From CAVXTT01 sp963764685 (lineage in GTDB: Bacteria; Bacteroidota; Ignavibacteria; Ignavibacteriales; Ignavibacteriaceae): DNA of 64,000 nt. The stretch's first letter is position 1. Every line of letters begins with the position of its first letter. The DNA lies in contig CAVXTT010000018.1 of assembly GCA_963764685.1 (NCBI GenBank), positions 265,402-329,401 of the forward strand. Direction: 5' to 3'. A program made the translations under genes and the position numbers. This document shows positions 1-9,600 of the stretch, in pieces. The notes beneath the pieces are model-generated. The model made no database searches and was not told the DNA's origin. It saw only the letters and a program-made list of their open reading frames with translations.

Positions 1-2160
1 GGTTGAATAGATTCCTAGAATCCGGTCGACTATTACTTTTTGAAACCAGGATGCAGAACCTGTATACCATGTCCATCCTCCCATTCCATAATCCGGTGAA
101 TCAGGACCATCTATGTTTCCAGGAGTAACATATGGCTCGGCTTTATATTCATCGGGATTCATAGCATTATAAATGGGACATAATCTTATGTATGCATCGA
201 ATGCATTTTGATTTTGTCCAAGAAGGGAATATGCCCAAATAGACCATGCAGCCGCATGGGAATACACTCCGCCATTTTCTCTTCTTCCCGCTGCGTAACG
301 GGTTAAATAACCTATTAACTCATCCGGAATTGTATATGCGGGATACAATAGAAGCGTACCATTCTTTTTAAGAAGAAGACTGGTAACAGATTCCATAGCC
401 TTCAGCTGTTTATCCTCATCAGCAATTCTGCTTATCACTGACCAGGTTTGTGCATTCAGATAAATCTTACCTTCCTTATTCTTTTTGCTTCCTATCTTCT
501 CCCCATTATCCTTTGTTGCCCTGTAGAACCATTCACCATCCCACGCATATTTATGAAAAGATTTTTTAAGATCATCTGCTTTTTTAATGTACCTTTTGGC
601 AAGTTTTTTCTCTCCGGCATAATTACATACTAAGGAAAAATCATTTAATATTAAAAACAGAAATTCAGCCAGCCATATAGATTCACCCTTCATTTCAAGA
701 CCAACTGCACTGAGTCCGTCATTCCAGTCCCCGGCTCCGATCAGCGGCAGACCCCGTTTACTGAAACGGGTTAATACCTTTTCGATTGCTGCAGTACAGT
801 GGTTTAATATTGAAACTCTGTCCCGCGGATCATCGTAAAATGGTTCTTTAAGTTTTAAGATATCAATATCGGCTGTTTCATTAATATATTGTATGACGAC
901 AAAGGGGAGCCAAAGCAAATCGTCAGTCATTTCTGTCCGGAGACCAGTGTCGGATATAGGATGCCACCAATGCAGTACGGTACCATCCTTAAATTGATGA
1001 GCTGCATGCAGTCTAATTTGTTTTTTAGTAAGTGAAGGATCAATCGGTAGAAAAACCAGACTGTCCTGAAGCTGATCCCTGAACCCGAAAGCTCCGCTCT
1101 GCTGATAGTAAGCAGTACGCGCCCATAATCTGCAGGAAATCGCCTGATACTTCAGCCATTTATTAACCATTAAATTAAGAGCTTCATCGGGTGTTTCAAC
1201 TGCAAGCTTCTCAAATTTTTCACGCCAGTTATTTTTAACTTCAGCTAAAGCAGATTGAATTTTAGCAGACTGCTGATATTTTTTAAGAGTTTTTTTAATT
1301 TCATTAAAATCATCTTTGATCCCGATAAAGAAATTTAATTCATCTTTTTTTCCCGGATCCAGATTTACAGTTGTTTTAAGCACTGCAGCTGGGTCATTCC
1401 ATTTTCCTATCCCCTTACCAAGGACCCCTGATTTAATTCCATCAGGTTTTTCAATTGATCCGTATCTTCCGATAAAAGATTCTTTATCACCATCAAAGTC
1501 GGTAACAGGTTTTGAACTTGCAATAAAACCCTTATAAGGATAAGAAATATTCCAGTGGCCTCTTTTACTTAAAGGTATCTCCCACAAACGTTTGGCAGCA
1601 GTCATGCAGTTCAATTCCGGGTGGAAGTCAGTTTCTAAAAAGGTTTTGTGAAATTCCCTGTGATGATCTGATGATGACCCAAGACACCATTCAAAATAAG
1701 AATAAACAGAAAGCTTTGCCTCAGTAGTTTTCTTATTTTGAATATTAAAATTCCATATTTCAATCTGATCATTTAAAGGTACAAACACAGTCAGCAGGAT
1801 TCTGATTCCCTTGAACTCGCTTTCAAAGAGTGCATAGCCAAAACCATATGTAACCTGATAGAACTCCAACTTTGTTTTGACGGGCATCCAGGCAGGAGAC
1901 CAGACTTCACCCGTAACTTCATCTTTTATGTAAAAATATTTTCCCCAGTTGTCCTGAACAAGATCCTGATGCCATCTGTTCAGTCGGTTGAATTCAGAGT
2001 GAGTTAACCAGCTGAAGCCGCCGCCGTTTTGTGAAATTACAAGTCCGTACTCCCCATTTGAGATTACATTAATCCACGGTTTAGGAGTATGATTTGCTGT
2101 TATAACATACTCGTTCCCATCATCAGAGAAATAGCCATATTTAGTTTTAAATTTTGACAT
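1..2160 (-). CDS. GH94 glycoside phosphorylase (cellobiose phosphorylase-like), 3' end cut by window
   Basis: Open for 720 codons from ATG at 2160 to the window edge with no in-frame stop. The N-terminus reads MSKFKTKYGYFSDDGNEYVI, followed by a PWINVISNGEYG segment and an NGGGFSW motif, as in cellobiose and chitobiose phosphorylases. The GAGDWNDG motif at residues 475-482 carries the Asp that serves as acid catalyst in family GH94, and GMGGWTWYTGSASWF near residue 690 is the conserved C-terminal (alpha/alpha)6 barrel segment. The family cleaves beta-glucosidic disaccharides with phosphate, giving sugar-1-phosphate plus free sugar in the cytoplasm. The substrate cannot be read from sequence. 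The gene lies 2 bp downstream of the LacI regulator on the same strand, so the two are probably co-transcribed. About 80-100 residues are probably missing beyond the edge. Confidence 0.9.
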   Translation of the reverse strand, partial: MSKFKTKYGYFSDDGNEYVITANHTPKPWINVISNGEYGLVISQNGGGFSWLTHSEFNRLNRWHQDLVQDNWGKYFYIKDEVTGEVWSPAWMPVKTKLEFYQVTYGFGYALFESEFKGIRILLTVFVPLNDQIEIWNFNIQNKKTTEAKLSVYSYFEWCLGSSSDHHREFHKTFLETDFHPELNCMTAAKRLWEIPLSKRGHWNISYPYKGFIASSKPVTDFDGDKESFIGRYGSIEKPDGIKSGVLGKGIGKWNDPAAVLKTTVNLDPGKKDELNFFIGIKDDFNEIKKTLKKYQQSAKIQSALAEVKNNWREKFEKLAVETPDEALNLMVNKWLKYQAISCRLWARTAYYQQSGAFGFRDQLQDSLVFLPIDPSLTKKQIRLHAAHQFKDGTVLHWWHPISDTGLRTEMTDDLLWLPFVVIQYINETADIDILKLKEPFYDDPRDRVSILNHCTAAIEKVLTRFSKRGLPLIGAGDWNDGLSAVGLEMKGESIWLAEFLFLILNDFSLVCNYAGEKKLAKRYIKKADDLKKSFHKYAWDGEWFYRATKDNGEKIGSKKNKEGKIYLNAQTWSVISRIADEDKQLKAMESVTSLLLKKNGTLLLYPAYTIPDELIGYLTRYAAGRRENGGVYSHAAAWSIWAYSLLGQNQNAFDAYIRLCPIYNAMNPDEYKAEPYVTPGNIDGPDSPDYGMGGWTWYTGSASWFQKVIVDRILGIYST

Positions 2161-2162
2161 AT

Positions 2163-3149
2163 CTAACAGGATTCTCTTATAACTAGTTCGGTGGGAATGT
2201 TTATAATCGAGGAAGCTTTAGAATTCGTCGTCTGAATTTTCCTGATAAGCAGCTCGGCGGCTTTTTTCCCGATGTCTTCAATATTTACACGGACTGTTGT
2301 GAGCGGGGGAGTAAGGTATTTAGCAAGAAAGATATCATCAAAACCTACAATTCCGACGTCTTCCGGAATTTGTAAGTTCATTTCTTTTATACAATCATAA
2401 CAACCTACTGCCATCATATCATTTCCGGCAAAAACGACCTGCGGTTTTTCTTTTAGACTCAATAAATTGCGGCATGCATTTAATCCGGAGTCCCTGGAGA
2501 AGTCCCCATTTTCAATAACAAACTTTACTTTATGTTTTTTACAAGCATCGATGAAGCCGTTTTTTCTTAAAACAGCATCATCATTATCTGACGGACCTGT
2601 AATATGTGAGAGGAATTTATACTTTTTTTCTATAAGATAGCTGGTAATAGAATATGCACCCAGATAGTCATCTATTGCAACCCTGTTGAATCTTCTGTTT
2701 CTTTTACCGGAGTTGATTAAAACAATAGGCAGATGACTTTTTGAGAGCGTGAAAATGAGATCTTTATTTAAGTTATTTGACAGTAATATTAAACCCGATA
2801 TTAATCCATTCCTGATAAAAGTGGTAATTTCATCTTTCAGACTTTTATATTTATGGGAGCTTGCAACTATTGTATAAAAGTTTGCTTTAAAGGTGATCTC
2901 ATCGACGCCTTTAATAATATCTGTAAAAAATTCGTCTGAGATCTCAGGTAAGATAAGAGCGATAAGGTTAGATTTTTGTCTGGCAAAATTGCGTGCAAGA
3001 ATGTTCGTTCTATACTGAAGATTCCCCGCAATATTTAATATATGCCTCCGCGTTTCCGGGGTAACGCCGGGGTTATTATTTATCGCTCTTGAAACCGTAG
3101 CAATAGATACATGGGCTTTCGCCGCAATATCCTTTATGGTTACTGACAT
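2163..3149 (-). CDS. LacI-family sugar-responsive transcriptional regulator
   Basis: 328 residues, the normal LacI length. The N-terminal helix-turn-helix is at about residues 5-25 (VTIKDIAAKAHVSIATVSRA), followed by the hinge region (ARNFARQKSN) and a periplasmic-binding-protein-like sensor domain (LIALILPEISDEFF, VFAGNDMMAVG, GIVGFDDIFLAKYLTPPLTTV). In the hinge, the Leu of the usual ARxL motif is replaced by Phe, which may affect minor-groove intercalation. The gene sits between the GH94 phosphorylase and the CBM9-like secreted protein, and a LacI-type operator lies upstream of the latter, so it probably regulates both in response to a sugar or its phosphate. The ligand is unknown. Confidence 0.95.
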   Translation of the reverse strand: MSVTIKDIAAKAHVSIATVSRAINNNPGVTPETRRHILNIAGNLQYRTNILARNFARQKSNLIALILPEISDEFFTDIIKGVDEITFKANFYTIVASSHKYKSLKDEITTFIRNGLISGLILLSNNLNKDLIFTLSKSHLPIVLINSGKRNRRFNRVAIDDYLGAYSITSYLIEKKYKFLSHITGPSDNDDAVLRKNGFIDACKKHKVKFVIENGDFSRDSGLNACRNLLSLKEKPQVVFAGNDMMAVGCYDCIKEMNLQIPEDVGIVGFDDIFLAKYLTPPLTTVRVNIEDIGKKAAELLIRKIQTTNSKASSIINIPTELVIRESC

Positions 3150-3174
3150 TGCAAGCTTTGTAATGCTTTATTAA

Positions 3175-3213
3175 AAAGAAGGCACAACTTTAATCGGAAG
3201 TTGTGCCTTCTTT
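3175..3213 (-). terminator. Rho-independent terminator after the CBM9-like gene
   Basis: A perfect 16-bp inverted repeat (3175-3190 and 3198-3213) with a 7-base loop, followed on the minus strand by TTTTTAA. It lies 3 bp after the stop of the secreted protein gene and 26 bp before the LacI start, so the regulator and phosphorylase would be transcribed by read-through or from a weak promoter inside this gap. Confidence 0.9.
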
Positions 3214-3216
3214 ATA

Positions 3217-4549
3217 TTATTTAAGTAAAGTCATTTTTCTGCTTAGTGTTGTAATGCTGCCATCTTCAGCCGCCGCGTTCAAAACATAAATATATGTCCC
3301 CGAGGAAAAATTTGAAGCATCTATTTGATAATCATAACTTCCGGAATTCAGTGCACCATTAAACAAGTGATAGAATTTTTTCTCCTGTAATATTATAAAC
3401 ATCAAGGGAAATATTAGACTTTACCGGCAGCCCGATACTTATAGTTGTAGCAGGATTAAAGGGGTTCGGGTAATTCTGTTTCAATTCAAAGTTCATCGTA
3501 ACAGCTTTGCCGAGATTAATAACATTGGAATAAGCATAATTCCCATCAAAGTCTACTTGTTTCAAACGGTAGGAATAATTGGTATTAACAGAGGTACTAT
3601 AGTCAGTATAGGAATACTTCTGAACTTCTGTTGATGTCCCGATGCCTTTTACAAATGCAATAGTTACAAAGTCGCTTTCGTTTGTATTCCGCTGAACTTC
3701 AAAACCAAAATTGTTTGTCTCGGAAGCAGTAGTCCAGTTTAGAACAGTTGTATTAAACTGATATTCTGCCGTAAAGGATGTTAATTCAACAGGCACAAAA
3801 ATATCTTTTAATGAGAGTATCCTGGAATCCGGACCCCACTCGCTGCCCCACCATTGTTTATAAAAATTGCCGTGGTCTCCCCAGGCCGGTACACCGTCAT
3901 TATAATTGTCAGGGTCAAAAATATTTATTAAAACCTGAAGACTTTGTGTGGCGGAAGTGAATCCGAGTCCTGTTAAATCAATCATCAATTCAGCAGAGTA
4001 ACCTGCATCCACGTTTGTTGAATCATTTACAATCGTTCCAGGTTTTTTATAACCTGCCCCGGATCCATAAGCAGGTCCTTCATAATGAATTTCAGGATTA
4101 ACACCGGCGAGATTGTAATACAATTTAAATTCAACAGCTGCTCCGCTTGAATCGTTGATCTTCATAAATAACCCATCTCCTTCCCAGCTGTCTCCAAAAC
4201 GGCAAACCTGGTGATCATCTGAATCAAGGGATATATAGAGGTTAGTCCCAATATGTAAAAATTTAACGTAACAAGTTGAGACATCGTTATATGGCGGTTT
4301 TACAACAACACCACCTGTTGGAGTATTCATAACTCCGGAAGGGGTACCGCCTTGTTTGAACATAAGCTGAGGTTTAGTGCCTGCTAAAACCCAATCAGGT
4401 TCAATAATCTGTCCATCAAGATTAATGGTTCCTACCGCTTTAAAAACATCTATAGAGGGAGGATCAGCAACTGCCTGGGCAGAGGTGGGTGTTTGAAAAA
4501 CAAGTATAACAAAAAGAGAAATACAGCAATAAAGGTATAATGACTTCAT
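3217..4549 (-). CDS. Secreted CBM9-like sugar-binding protein with T9SS sorting domain (one frameshift)
   Basis: The N-terminus MKSLYLYCCISLFVILVFQ..TSAQA is a signal peptide. Residues about 35-240 start with KAVGTINLDGQIIEPDW, the usual opening of family 9 carbohydrate-binding/DOMON-like domains. Residues about 250-345 form an Ig-like linker (PVELTSFTAEY..LNWTTASETNNFGFEVQR), and the C-terminus is a T9SS type-A domain (LKQNYPNPFNPATTISIGLP). The frame breaks at about 3357-3361: removing one base gives LVNGALNSGSYDY and the domain continues to its normal end SRKMTLLK at 3217. The protein is predicted to be exported through Sec, then T9SS, to the cell surface or medium. The LacI-type operator 65 bp upstream suggests sugar induction. 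The CBM9 assignment is by pattern only. Confidence 0.75.
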
Positions 4550-4613
4550 AATGCCTCCGAAGGTTAAGGAATTGAGAATATTATTTTTTGAGTGTGAGAG
4601 AAAAGTTTGGACA

Positions 4614-4629
4614 ATGTAAACGTTTACAT
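4614..4629. promoter_or_regulatory. LacI-family operator (perfect 16-bp palindrome)
   Basis: ATGTAAACGTTTACAT is a perfect palindrome with the central CG typical of LacI/GalR-family operators. It lies 65 bp upstream of the CBM9-like gene, just downstream of its likely -10 box, so bound repressor would cover the start of transcription. The LacI gene at 2163-3149 is the obvious candidate to bind it. Confidence 0.85.
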
Positions 4630-4637
4630 CTTAAAGG

Positions 4638-4666
4638 AGTTTAATAATTATTTTTGTAATTGTCAA
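4638..4666 (-). promoter_or_regulatory. Candidate sigma70-type promoter of the CBM9-like gene
   Basis: On the minus strand TTGACA (4666-4661) is followed after 17 bp by TAAACT (4643-4638), a perfect -35 and a 4/6 match to -10. The palindromic operator begins 8 bp further downstream. Inferred from motif and position only. Confidence 0.5.
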
Positions 4667-4821
4667 GAAGAATTGGCAACAGTTGAAATGGACAGCCGTG
4701 TTAGATGCTACAAAAAAGTATTAAACCAAAGTCAGAGTGGGTTCATTTGGGATAATGCAGGAGAGAATAAAAAGTATTAAAGCAGCTTATAAATGAAGTT
4801 TTCGAAACCAAAATCTTAGTG

Positions 4822-4908
4822 CGGAAAGGGAGGGATTCGAACCCTCGGTACGCGTTAACGTACACACGCTTTCCAGGCGTGCCAGTTCAACCACTCCTGC
4901 ACCTTTCC
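4822..4908 (-). tRNA. tRNA-Ser(GGA)
   Basis: 87 nt with a 7-bp acceptor stem GGAAAGG/CCTTTCC, discriminator G, a long class II variable arm, and anticodon loop CTGGAAA giving anticodon GGA. The T-arm reads GGGTTCGAATCCC. CCA is not encoded. Confidence 0.95.
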
Positions 4909-5052
4909 AATTTTAGGGTGTAAATATAAATGAATTAGTATAGTTAACCAAAATGTCACACTAATCTTTAAAAGTTCATCTGTTATTAGAACAGATCAAC
5001 ACCAGTTATTTCCTCTCATCCCAAATCATTAACCACTTTAGTTTTGATAATT

Positions 5053-5060
5053 TACATTTG
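5053..5060 (+). promoter_or_regulatory. Possible Bacteroidota-type -7 element
   Basis: TACATTTG fits the TAnnTTTG -7 consensus of Bacteroidota housekeeping promoters and lies 30 bp before the ATG of the HEAT-repeat gene. No clear -33 TTG element is seen at the right distance, so this is tentative. Confidence 0.3.
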
Positions 5061-5089
5061 GACAAGAAAATAAAACAAAAGAGGTTTAT

Positions 5090-5518
5090 ATGAAAAACTT
5101 AAGATTTTTACTCGTGCCGGTGTTGGTTGTTGTGTTTACAGTTTCTGCTTTTTCTTCCAGTAACCCTAAAAAACAAAAATCCGTTTCTAATGATGCTGTA
5201 TCATCGCTGCTGATGGGAATGGAATCAGAGAATTTTGGACTACAGACAAGTTCAGCCTATATGCTCGGTGAGCTCGGATCACTTAAAGCTGTTATCCCGT
5301 TAATGCGTATGCTTCATAACAGTGATAAAGAAGAAGCCAGAATAATGGCAGCACTCTCCCTGTCTAAAATTGACAGCAGAACAGGTATGTATGCAGTTAA
5401 ACAGGCCGCTAAATATGATGACAGTGAAAGAGTTAGAAAGATCTGCTTCTCAATTTATCTGCAATCACTCGGTATTGAACCCATCTCTTCCGTTAATGAA
5501 ATTGTTTCAAATGAGTAG
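5090..5518 (+). CDS. Small exported HEAT-repeat protein
   Basis: 142 residues. An N-terminal signal peptide (MKNLRFLLVPVLVVVFTVSAFSSS) is followed by two or three HEAT-like alpha-helical repeats at about 35-120 (NFGLQTSSAYMLGELGSLKAVIPLM and EEARIMAALSLSKIDSRTGMYAV). Such small secreted HEAT proteins are probably protein-binding scaffolds; no catalytic motif is visible. The start is supported by a GAGG Shine-Dalgarno-like site. It is a single-gene unit between tRNA-Ser and a strong terminator. Confidence 0.8.
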   Translation: MKNLRFLLVPVLVVVFTVSAFSSSNPKKQKSVSNDAVSSLLMGMESENFGLQTSSAYMLGELGSLKAVIPLMRMLHNSDKEEARIMAALSLSKIDSRTGMYAVKQAAKYDDSERVRKICFSIYLQSLGIEPISSVNEIVSNE

Positions 5519-5554
5519 TATTGACCGTTACCCTCTTAAATGATGAAACCTCAA

Positions 5555-5585
5555 CTGCCCGGCCCTCACCGGGCAGTTTTTTTTT
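5555..5585 (+). terminator. Rho-independent terminator after the HEAT-repeat gene
   Basis: Perfect 8-bp stem CTGCCCGG/CCGGGCAG with a 6-base loop and a run of nine T from 5577, starting 36 bp after the stop codon. Confidence 0.95.
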
Positions 5586-5618
5586 AAACATGGGATTAGT
5601 TTATTTTAGTCTCTTGTT

Positions 5619-6960
5619 ATGAATAATACCTATAAAGAATCCGTTAAAGAAACCCTTATCCTGTCATACCCGGTGATCATTGGACAATTGGGTGTAATGA
5701 TGATGGGAGTAATGGACAGCATTATGGTAGGGCGGGTGGGCGCAGCTCCTCTGGCAGCAGCATCCCTGTCCACCGGTATATTCATTTTAGTTTTCATTGT
5801 GGGAATTGGTATCTCCATAGCTGTAACTCCCCTTGTAGCAATTGCTGTTGGAGCCAGAAATTACGAGGAGTGCGGTCTGTATTTCAGACAGTCTCTTATT
5901 GTCAATTGTTTTACAGGACTGATCCTGATGGCAGTTACTATTTTAAGTGCCGATCTGCTGAAATATTTGGATCAGCCGCCGATGGTGGTGTACCACGCGG
6001 AATCATATCTCAGGATATTGGGACTTTCAATTCTGCCCGCATCATTATTTAATTCCTTTAAGCAGATGATTGAAGGGCTGTCAGTAATGAAACCTGCAAT
6101 GGTAATTACCATTGCTGCAAATCTTATTAATGTTGCGGTTAACTGGGTGCTTATCTATGGCAATCTGGGTTTTCCTGCTTTAGGGCTTGATGGTGCGGGA
6201 TGGGCTACCTTTTTTTCGAGGGTTTTTATGGCTGCTGCACTTGGCTTCTATGTAATGAGAAATCCTTATTTCAAGCAATATGATATTAAATTTAATTTCA
6301 GAGAATTTAACCTCCCGATAATTAAAAAAATATTACGCCTGGGACTCCCCAGCGGTATCCAGTACTTCTTTGAGGTCGGCGCTTTTTCATTTGCCGCGAT
6401 TATGGTAGGGTGGCTTGGTACCGATCAGCTTGCTGCACACCAGATCGCTCTCAATCTTGCATCGGTTTCTTTTATGGCTATCCTGGGTATATCAGCTGCA
6501 GGGGGTATCCGCGTCGGCAATGCTGTGGGGGAAAGGGACACACGAAAAATCAGACTGGCAGGATTTACTGCACTTGGACTCGGAGGATCGTTAATGTTTT
6601 TTTCGGGTATTGTATTCATAGTCTTCAGAAATTTACTCCCTTTCATTTATATTCGATGATCCCGAAGTACACTTTTATGCTTCATCTCTTTTAATAATTG
6701 CTGCCTTATTCCAGATATTCGATGGAGTCCAGGCAGTTGGAATAGGTGTATTGAGAGGACTTACAGATGTAAAGGGTCCTACTTTAATAACATTTATCTC
6801 CTACTGGCTGATAGGACTTCCGGTCGGCTATCTGTTCGGTTTTATTTTAAACTTCAACGTAATCGGCATATGGCTGGGTTTGATGCTTAGCCTTATGGCT
6901 TCTGCAACGATGCTTTCGCTACGTTTTAATCATAAAAGTAAGCAGAAGATAAACATTTAG
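5619..6960 (+). CDS. MATE-family multidrug/sodium antiporter (one frameshift)
   Basis: The N-terminus ESVKETLILSYPVIIGQLGVMMMGVMDSIMVGRVG is the first MATE/NorM helix with its conserved D of the MDxxMVG type, and about twelve hydrophobic segments follow. The reading frame changes at about 6645-6654. The upstream frame stops at 6657 after LPFIYIR, while the other frame continues as DDPEVHFYASSLLIIAALFQIFDGVQAVGIGVLRG, the conserved second-half MATE segment, to 6960. Removing one base gives about 446 residues, the normal size. The product should be an inner-membrane exporter of cationic drugs or metabolites driven by Na+ or H+. The shift is probably a sequence error because the conservation continues on both sides. 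Confidence 0.88.
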
Positions 6961-7067
6961 ATTACTTTTCCTCCAAATTAATTTTATTCATTTCTTCGGA
7001 AATAAGCCCGGAATATTTTATTGTGATTAAAATTAGCTTTATTTTTCAGTGCAGATTTATTTGAAAG

Positions 7068-9063
7068 ATGCTAATGAAAACTCTTCTACTTTTTCTTACC
7101 TCAATTTTTTTCACCGGAATAATATTAAGCCAGGATCTTCCTAACTATATGACAGATCAAGAAAAAATTCTCTGGCAGAATTATCAATTCCCGAATGCAA
7201 CAGATGACATCAATCCTCCCCCCGGTCCTGTCCGTACAATGGCAGAATGGGATAATCTTGAAGGTGTTATTATTACCTGGACAACCTACACTTCCATACT
7301 CAGATCCATTGTTGATTACTCCCAGGAAGAAGGGATGGTCTGGATAGTATGCACTGATTCTAATGCAGTTAAAACTTACCTTACCAGCGGGGGAGTACCA
7401 CTGTATAATATAAAATATTTAATGACTACATTTAATTCTGTATGGGTAAGAGATTACGGTCCGTGGACAGTTTATTCAGGTGTGGCAGATACAACAAGAA
7501 TCATCGACTGGAAATATAACAGACCCCGTCCCCTTGATGATGTAATACCTGTTTTCTTTGCAAACTATATGGGTCTGCCATATCATCAGACTACCACTCC
7601 CCCAAATGATTTTATTGCCACAGGCGGGAAATTTTATGACCGATGGGCATGGTACAGCCTTTTCTTCAAAGCTGATCCTCAATGAAAATCCCACAAAGAC
7701 TGAAGCACAAATCAACCAGATAGTGAATTCCTATATGGGGATAAACAGGTATATCAAGATGGATAATCTTCCTTACGATGAGATCCATCATATAGATATG
7801 CATATGAAACTTCTTGATGAGGAAACTATCCTGGTAGGGCAGTACCCTCCGGGTGTGGCTGATGGTCCTCAGATTGAAGCTAACCTTCAATATATTCTTA
7901 ACAATTTTCAGACCTGCTACGGCAGACCATATAAAGTGGTACGGATACCTATGCCGCCCGATGCTTCAGGACAATATCCGCCTAACGGAGATTACAGGAC
8001 ATATACGAATTCTATTTTCGTTAACAAAACTGTAATTGTCCCTACATATCAGCTTCAGTATGATACTACAGCTCTCAGAATTTACAGGGAAGCTCTTCCA
8101 GGATACAATGTAGTTGGCATAAACTGCAACCAGACCATAACTGCTCTTGGTGCAATTCATTGCATAATGAAAGAAGTCGGCTCGATGAACCCATTATTTA
8201 TTTCACACGCAAAGATGCCTGATACTGTTCACGCAACCGGTCCATACCAGATCAAAGCTTATTTTAATAATACATCAGGTATTGCTTCTGCGAAAGTTTT
8301 CTGGACAACCGATACCACACAGGCATATGCACCGTTACAAATGAGTCCTGTAAGCGGCGATACTATGGCTGCATATATCCCCTGGCACCCTAACGGGACA
8401 AAAGTATTTTATTATGTATGGGCTCAGGCTAACAACGGCAAATCATTAAGCAAACCGATAACTGCTCCTGCCGGATATTATAAATTTATAGTTGATGATC
8501 CCGTACCTGTTGAGCTTGTTTCATTTGATGCATCTGTTTCAGGAAATGAGGTTACTTTAACCTGGTCAACTGCATCCGAGACAAACAATAAAGGGTTCGT
8601 TATTAACAGAAAAACTGAAAATGATGAATGGGCAGAGGCAGGATTTGTAGAAGGAAAGGGAACTACAACCTTCAATAATTTCTATTCATTCAGTGAGGTA
8701 TTGAAAGAGACAGGAAAATATATTTACAGGTTAAAACAGATGGATCATAATGGAAACTTTGAATATTCTCCTGAAGTTGAAATAGAAATATCTCTCCCTT
8801 CTGTTTATTCATTAAGTCAGAATTACCCGAATCCTTTTAACCCGGCAACATCAATAAGATTCCAGGTACCTGAGAATAACAAGGTTTCACTGAAAATTTA
8901 TGACGTACTCGGAAATGAAACGGCAGTCCTGGTTGATGAAGCAAAACCTGCAGGTACCTATGAAATTTACTTTGACGCATCGGCTCTTTCGAGCGGTATT
9001 TATTATTATACATTGAGATCCGGACATTTCACCGAGACGAAGAAGATGGTATTGTTAAAATAA
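7068..9063 (+). CDS. Secreted peptidylarginine/agmatine deiminase-family protein with T9SS tail (one frameshift)
   Basis: A signal peptide (MLMKTLLLFLTSIFFTGIILSQ) leads into a guanidine-modifying PAD_porph domain. Motifs: WVRDYGPW at 126-133, GGNFMTDGHG near 187, HHIDMHM with His241 and Asp243, TNSIF with Asn314, and GAIHC with the likely nucleophile Cys365. The order and spacing are close to those of the Porphyromonas gingivalis enzyme PPAD. An Ig-like domain (PVELVSFDASVSGNEVTLTW) and a T9SS type-A domain (LSQNYPNPFNPATSIRFQVP ... KKMVLLK) follow. The frame breaks in the GGG of GGCGGG at about 7625-7628; removing one G restores TGGNFMTDGHGTAF. Cytoplasmic agmatine deiminases have neither signal peptide nor tail, so extracellular citrullination of arginine or peptides is inferred. 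ATG at 7074 is an alternative start. Confidence 0.88.
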
Positions 9064-9096
9064 AAAAGATGTAACTTCTGAAATCTTTTCTTTTCC

Positions 9097-9139
9097 AAAG
9101 GAGAGTCTGATTCTTTTTTAAGATTGAACTCTCCTTTTT
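9097..9139 (+). terminator. Terminator after the deiminase gene
   Basis: The 10-bp perfect stem AAAGGAGAGT/ACTCTCCTTT (9097-9106 and 9128-9137) encloses a 21-base T-rich loop and ends in TTTTT. It starts 34 bp after the stop codon. Confidence 0.75.
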
Positions 9140-9556
9140 CATTAGGCGTGCAAGCCCTCCCAAGCCCCTGTCCGTTGTCTGCCTCAAATTGGCCAGATAA
9201 AGGCCTTCCCCTTTTACTCAGATCCGCTTCTGACGGTACCCAAATCCTACTCAACTTCGGGAAATTTCTGTATGTGGACCGTAGGTGGGTCAGATTTGGA
9301 CCATGTTTGTAGCGGATGTATTGGCATTTATATGGCCAATTAAAGGCTAATTTGCTCCAAAATTGAACTTTTTACAAACATTTTATTTACACCATAGTAA
9401 CAAATCGCTCCAGATATATAATTCAAGTCTGGCTAAAGCTTTGTAAAGAGCATGCTGCTGTCTTAAAACAGACAGCTCCAAGGGCTTTATAAGACGTGAG
9501 CAAGCTGTTTACAAGCTGTCTAGAACCAGGTGTTAACGAAGTGTTTTTTATAAAAA

Positions 9557-9588
9557 GTTCGATGGTACGATGGTTCGATGGTTCGATA
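9557..9588 (+). repeat. Octamer tandem repeat GTWCGATN x4, copy 1
   Basis: Four consecutive 8-bp units (GTTCGATG, GTACGATG, GTTCGATG, GTTCGATA) followed by GT. A second four-unit copy with the same ending lies at 59517-59548, almost 50 kb away. Confidence 0.85.
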
Positions 9589-9600
9589 GTGGAAAAACGC

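Noticed and set aside
7558..9063. Separate gene for the second half of the deiminase
   Set aside because: The first residues of this frame do not match the family, while from GNFMTDGHG on it continues the upstream protein exactly; it is one gene with a one-base shift.
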